This document shows positions 5,610 through 8,140 of a DNA stretch of 8,140 bases, in pieces. Source of the stretch: CAYUVA01 sp964448115 [NCBI: uncultured bacterium]. Its GTDB lineage: Bacteria; CAYUVA01. Position 1 is the stretch's first letter. Every line of letters starts with the position of its first letter. The stretch covers positions 1-8,140 of the forward strand of contig CAYUVA010000069.1 of the NCBI GenBank assembly GCA_964448115.1. The letters run 5' to 3'. A program made the position numbers and the translations under genes. The notes beneath the pieces are model-generated. The model did not search any database. It saw only the letters and a program-made list of their open reading frames with translations, and had not been told where the DNA came from.

Positions 5610-5801
5610 CTAGTTGGCTGCTAATTCAACGATCATTCGATCAAGTAGTATGTTTAATAGACCAACATTAATAATCCTCGGTTCACAAATAAGACCCCAT
5701 CCTGCACCATCTACCTCCAGATCGACCTGAACGCAGCCTTGCGCCAGAAATTGATAACCGAACTCGAATATTGGATTCTGGTGTGCAAAAAGGTGTTGAG
5801 A
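5610..5801 (-). pseudogene. Start-less remnant of an unidentified gene
   Basis: A 63-codon open frame ends at TAG (5612-5610) and begins right after an in-frame TAA (5804-5802). It has no ATG, GTG or TTG until a Met eight residues from the end. The peptide looks like real protein: hydrophobic strand-like stretches (NPIFEFGYQFLAQG, VQVDLEVDGAGWGLI) followed by CEPRIINVGLLNILLDRM and a short acidic tail. It resembles an intact C-terminus whose 5' part is gone. It starts 14 bases past the radical SAM stop codon in another frame, so it is not an extension of that gene. I do not recognise the family. A plus-strand frame over the same DNA is also open but has a less protein-like composition. Confidence 0.4.
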
Positions 5802-5814
5802 TTAATGATGGGCA

Positions 5815-6972
5815 CTATGTTTTATTACAGGATAGCTTGGTTAGCAATTTGGTTATGAAATATCTAAAATTACCCGGTTTATCAGCAATCGAGTTATCGT
5901 TATCAATCCCCATTCTAAGTTGCCTGTTCTGTAGATACTTGGCCATGCCACACTGTGAACAATATGCGGGAAGCTGCCAGGATATAAATGCCTTACGCAG
6001 TCTGGTGAAAACATCGCCGTACCAGATCTCCTCCAGGCTCTTTTCCATAACATTCTCTTTGGTGGCATCGGCTACGCAGCACGGCGCCACTCCGCCATCG
6101 GTGCGAATGACCATGCCGATCCATGGCTCAAAGCAGGGCGCGTGAACGAAGGATCCCTTAGCGATATCGCCCAAATCATCCTCCAACAACGCATTCATAT
6201 CATCAGCAGCTCTTATGAAGTCCTGTTCAAGAAATCCTTCCAGGTTGGTTCCGACCCCCACCTCTCTTGATGTATCAAGGAAGCTGGGTATAAGCTGCTG
6301 GAACTGCTTTCTTTGTAAATCAGACAATGCAAGGCTCGCCCCTAGCTCATGGTAAACATTGAGCGGCTGGATGAAAAGATATCCAACGCCATTGTCCGCT
6401 GAATAGCGAAGCATATCGCCGATCAAACGATAATTATCGCTGCAAAGCACCAGGTGGAAGCTCAAGAAAGGCTTGTCGCTGCCGAGCCTTCTCTTGATAT
6501 TCTTAAATCGCCTCAAGGTCGCCTGTACAAGCTCGAATGCCTTGTCATTTCGCCTTAGCTTGTTATGCACGCTGCTAATTGGCGCATCGAGGCTTATGGT
6601 GATCTCGTCCCAGCCAGCATCGACAAGCTCATTCACAAAGCGTTCAGGGAATATGGTGCCATTAGTAATCATTGAGCCTCTGCCACCTACCTGTTTGATC
6701 GTGAGCATCAGTTGCCTGGTAAGATTGAAGCGATAAAGAGGCTCGCCGGCGCCGACTATCTGCCAATGCACGGCACCTAGCTTCGCTCCCTCGTGAACCA
6801 GCTCGATCATACGCCCATCAGGCAGACCGGGGTTTCTGGTCTCGATGGCTCTCCAGCGGCAGAAAATGCATTCAAGGTTGCAAAGATCGGTGGGATTAAG
6901 CTCAATGCGATAGGGCGGGACTTTTTCTCCTCGCATCCAGCCCTTCAGGCGGGTTATTATTTCTTTATCCAT
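5815..6972 (-). CDS. Radical SAM protein with SPASM domain
   Basis: A 385-residue radical SAM enzyme. Cys31, Cys35 and Cys38 (CNLECIFC) form the CxxxCxxC site for the [4Fe-4S] cluster that cleaves S-adenosylmethionine. GAGEP (74-78) is the SAM-binding GGEP-like motif and ITISLDA (124-130) a core barrel strand. The C-terminal SPASM region has Cys280, Cys298, Cys299, Cys338 and Cys341, in the spacing used to hold one or two auxiliary clusters. Such enzymes mature peptides (sactipeptides, PQQ, mycofactocin) or modify sugars and other small molecules. No precursor peptide or partner gene is visible in this window, so the substrate is unknown. The start is ATG 6972 with AAGAAG about ten bases upstream. 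The final 30 residues past the SPASM Cys pair are polar and unremarkable. Confidence 0.9.
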   Translation of the reverse strand: MDKEIITRLKGWMRGEKVPPYRIELNPTDLCNLECIFCRWRAIETRNPGLPDGRMIELVHEGAKLGAVHWQIVGAGEPLYRFNLTRQLMLTIKQVGGRGSMITNGTIFPERFVNELVDAGWDEITISLDAPISSVHNKLRRNDKAFELVQATLRRFKNIKRRLGSDKPFLSFHLVLCSDNYRLIGDMLRYSADNGVGYLFIQPLNVYHELGASLALSDLQRKQFQQLIPSFLDTSREVGVGTNLEGFLEQDFIRAADDMNALLEDDLGDIAKGSFVHAPCFEPWIGMVIRTDGGVAPCCVADATKENVMEKSLEEIWYGDVFTRLRKAFISWQLPAYCSQCGMAKYLQNRQLRMGIDNDNSIADKPGNFRYFITKLLTKLSCNKT

Positions 6973-7058
6973 TACAATACTTCTTCTTTATGCCTTTGCA
7001 TTTGTTATTCTATCACATATTGAGCCCTTAGCCTATCACCAACGGAAGAGGGCAGGGG

Positions 7059-7079
7059 AGAGGAGCTTTACTCTCCTCT
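7059..7079. repeat. 7-bp stem-loop in the repeat-like block
   Basis: AGAGGAG (7059-7065) pairs with CTCCTCT (7073-7079) around a 7-nt loop. It directly precedes the second copy of the 16-nt dispersed repeat and is likely part of the same element. No T-run follows. Confidence 0.45.
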
Positions 7080-7095
7080 ATCACTCTATCACTTT
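7080..7095 (+). repeat. 16-nt dispersed repeat, copy 2
   Basis: ATCACTCTATCACTTT is identical to 56-71. An exact 16-mer repeated by chance within 8 kb is unlikely (roughly 1 in 100 for random sequence, more with AT bias), and both copies are intergenic next to GGGGAGAG and inverted repeats. Confidence 0.5.
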
Positions 7096-7183
7096 ATCTT
7101 TGTGCAGAGTCTCGATGGATCTGAATCCACGAACTTTCCAGGAAGCATGGTGGTTCATAACCGTTTTTGACTGTAGTTTTTAG

Positions 7184-7212
7184 TTGACATTATGAAATGA
7201 TTTTTTTATGCT
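7184..7212 (+). promoter_or_regulatory. Sigma70-like promoter of the beta-helix gene
   Basis: A consensus -35 TTGACA (7184-7189) is followed after 17 nt by TATGCT (7207-7212, 4 of 6 consensus bases). Transcription would start near 7219, giving a leader of about 54 nt ending in the GGAGG ribosome binding site (7263-7267) before the tandem ATGs. Confidence 0.55.
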
Positions 7213-7272
7213 CTATATGTTAAATAGGTAAGGAATATGGTCTTTTCTAAATCATCAAAACTGGAGGACAAG

Positions 7273-8140
7273 ATGATGAGCAAGGCATTATGCTCGGTAT
7301 CACTTAGCCTTCTGGCAGCGATGATAATTTTAGCTGTGCCGGCCATAGCTCAAGGCACCACGATCACCGTCGGGCACGGCGGCGGATACGACTACGGCAC
7401 CATAACAGCGGCACTTGCAGCAGCAACATCGGGAGATACGATAACCGTCGCCGATGGAACTTATAATTACAATAGTGGAGAGTCTTTTCCGCTAGTTATG
7501 AAGCAAGGCGTTACACTGCAAAGAGAAAATGAAAGCATTCAGCCAATAATCGCAGGAATATCAACCCAATCGGTGATAGAGGTCGAAAACATATCCGATC
7601 TGAACAACACCATCATCGATGGATTTATAATCCGCGATGGCGGTGGTCATGATGTAGAAGGCGAACGATATGGTGGTGGGATCTTCATGTATCTTTCATC
7701 GATAACCATCATAAACTGCAAATTCACTGCAAACAACGCTAAGTATGGCGGCGGAATGTTTCTAGATAAATCAAGTCCTAACATTATTGATTGTGAATTC
7801 GAGGATAATGAAGCTTCAAGTTATGGAGGTGGCATATATTGCAAGAATAACTCCAATGCGAACTTGTATAACTGCACTTTTATCAATAACAGCGCATCAA
7901 ATAATGGTGGCGGGATGTATTGCTATGACTCTTCCCCCACCTTGACCGGTTGCACCTTCAGCGAAAACAGCGCATCTTATGATGGTGGCGGGATGTATTG
8001 CTGTTATTCTTCCCCCACCTTGATCGATTGCACCTTCAGCGAAAACAGCGCATCTTATGGTGGCGGGATGTATTGCTATTCTTTTTCTTCCCCCACCTTG
8101 ACCGGTTGCACCTTCAGCGATAACAGCGCATCATATTCTG
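7273..8140 (+). CDS. Secreted PMP-like right-handed beta-helix protein (3' end outside window)
   Basis: At least 289 residues, open to the window end. A signal peptide (hydrophobic SLSLLAAMIILAVPAIA, cut after AIA before Gln) sends it through Sec. Next comes a cap like that of DUF1565/pectate-lyase-type helices (TITVGHGGGYDYGTITAALA then GDTITVADGTY), and then coils of about 25 residues. Each coil has GGG[MI] and [CK]xF-xx-N-xA, the paired GGA[ILV] and FxxN signatures of chlamydial polymorphic outer membrane protein repeats. Six coils are visible; the last three are nearly identical as DNA. Two Cys columns (MYC and GCTF/DCTF) recur in register. The role is probably cell-surface adhesion or polysaccharide binding; catalytic residues are not evident. 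GGAGG (7263-7267) supports ATG 7273 or 7276. An autotransporter or sorting domain would lie beyond the edge. Confidence 0.88.
   Translation, partial: MMSKALCSVSLSLLAAMIILAVPAIAQGTTITVGHGGGYDYGTITAALAAATSGDTITVADGTYNYNSGESFPLVMKQGVTLQRENESIQPIIAGISTQSVIEVENISDLNNTIIDGFIIRDGGGHDVEGERYGGGIFMYLSSITIINCKFTANNAKYGGGMFLDKSSPNIIDCEFEDNEASSYGGGIYCKNNSNANLYNCTFINNSASNNGGGMYCYDSSPTLTGCTFSENSASYDGGGMYCCYSSPTLIDCTFSENSASYGGGMYCYSFSSPTLTGCTFSDNSASYS
7906..8140 (+). repeat. Near-identical tandem repeats of 75-78 bp
   Basis: Units begin at 7906, 7984 and 8059 (78 and 75 bp apart; the third is cut by the window end), each starting GGTGGCGGGATGTATTGC. They encode GGGMYCYDSSPTLTG-CTFSENSASYD-type coils of 25-27 residues. 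The unit-length changes fall at the turn after MYC and at the coil end. The three coils before 7906 share the protein pattern but not the DNA identity, so this block was recently amplified or homogenised. Confidence 0.85.

Larger units (their letters stand above)
6973..7272. other. Divergent spacer with a repeat-like block, no intact gene
   Basis: This is the 300-base spacer between the radical SAM gene (minus) and the beta-helix gene (plus). A GC-richer block (about 7021-7165) holds GGGGAGAG, a 7-bp hairpin, the 16-nt dispersed repeat, a TGGATctgaATCCA stem and GGTTcatAACC followed by a T-run. Short minus-strand frames across 7100-7165 read like protein fragments (for example HGFRSIETL-like VRGFRSIETLHKDK), consistent with a decayed or dispersed element. 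The rest is AT-rich and carries the beta-helix promoter. I saw no clear promoter for the radical SAM gene. Confidence 0.45.

Noticed and set aside
5771-6145. 124-codon plus-strand frame over the radical SAM C-terminus
   Set aside because: It lies opposite the conserved SPASM cysteines of the radical SAM gene, so it is an antisense shadow.
7100-7170. Possible tRNA or structured RNA gene suggested by small stems
   Set aside because: The stems are 4-5 bp, do not form a cloverleaf, and there is no TΨC-like GGTTCGAATCC or acceptor pairing.

Overview
This 8.1 kb window looks like chromosomal DNA of an uncultured diderm bacterium. The evidence is a membrane-bound lytic transglycosylase lipoprotein (a periplasmic, peptidoglycan-cleaving enzyme) and a secreted protein with Chlamydia PMP-like GGxx/FxxN beta-helix coils. 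Such coils are frequent in PVC-related and candidate-phylum genomes, but that placement is only a guess. The sequence is moderately AT-rich and coding regions are interrupted by repeat-bearing spacers.

Layout. 1-296 holds no intact gene, only a perfect 22-bp palindrome, a repeat fragment and a short open frame that looks like the tail of a broken gene. 297-746 (minus) encodes a small XRE-type helix-turn-helix regulator with a sigma70-like promoter placed so that its mRNA would be leaderless. A 378-base AT-rich divergent spacer full of inverted repeats follows. 1125-3617 (plus) is a two-gene operon, described below. A 253-base convergent spacer with a very stable hairpin separates it from 3871-5517 (minus), an MltD-type lytic transglycosylase with SLT and LysM domains. 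Upstream of that gene is an apparent C-terminal gene remnant (5610-5801, minus), and then a radical SAM/SPASM protein (5815-6972, minus). A 300-base divergent spacer with a 16-nt repeat also found at the window start leads to a secreted PMP-like beta-helix protein that runs off the right edge (7273 onward).

Main result. The two genes at 1125-3617 match, by hand alignment, the fold landmarks of FtsA (actin-like) and FtsZ (tubulin-like), in the canonical ftsA-ftsZ order and 18 bases apart. Both have lost their nucleotide-binding and catalytic signatures. The FtsZ-like protein lacks the GGGTGxG T4 loop and the NxDxxD T7 loop. The FtsA-like protein lacks both DxG-type phosphate loops. This looks like a paired pseudo-FtsA/pseudo-FtsZ system next to its own divergent regulator, with a cell-wall hydrolase nearby. 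A short operator-like motif (GGTAAGTAA / GTAAGTAAAT) occurs both upstream of the regulator and over a possible promoter of the transglycosylase. That suggests, but does not show, that the wall hydrolase and the cytoskeletal pair are co-regulated. All assignments rest on reading the sequence by eye; no database search was run.
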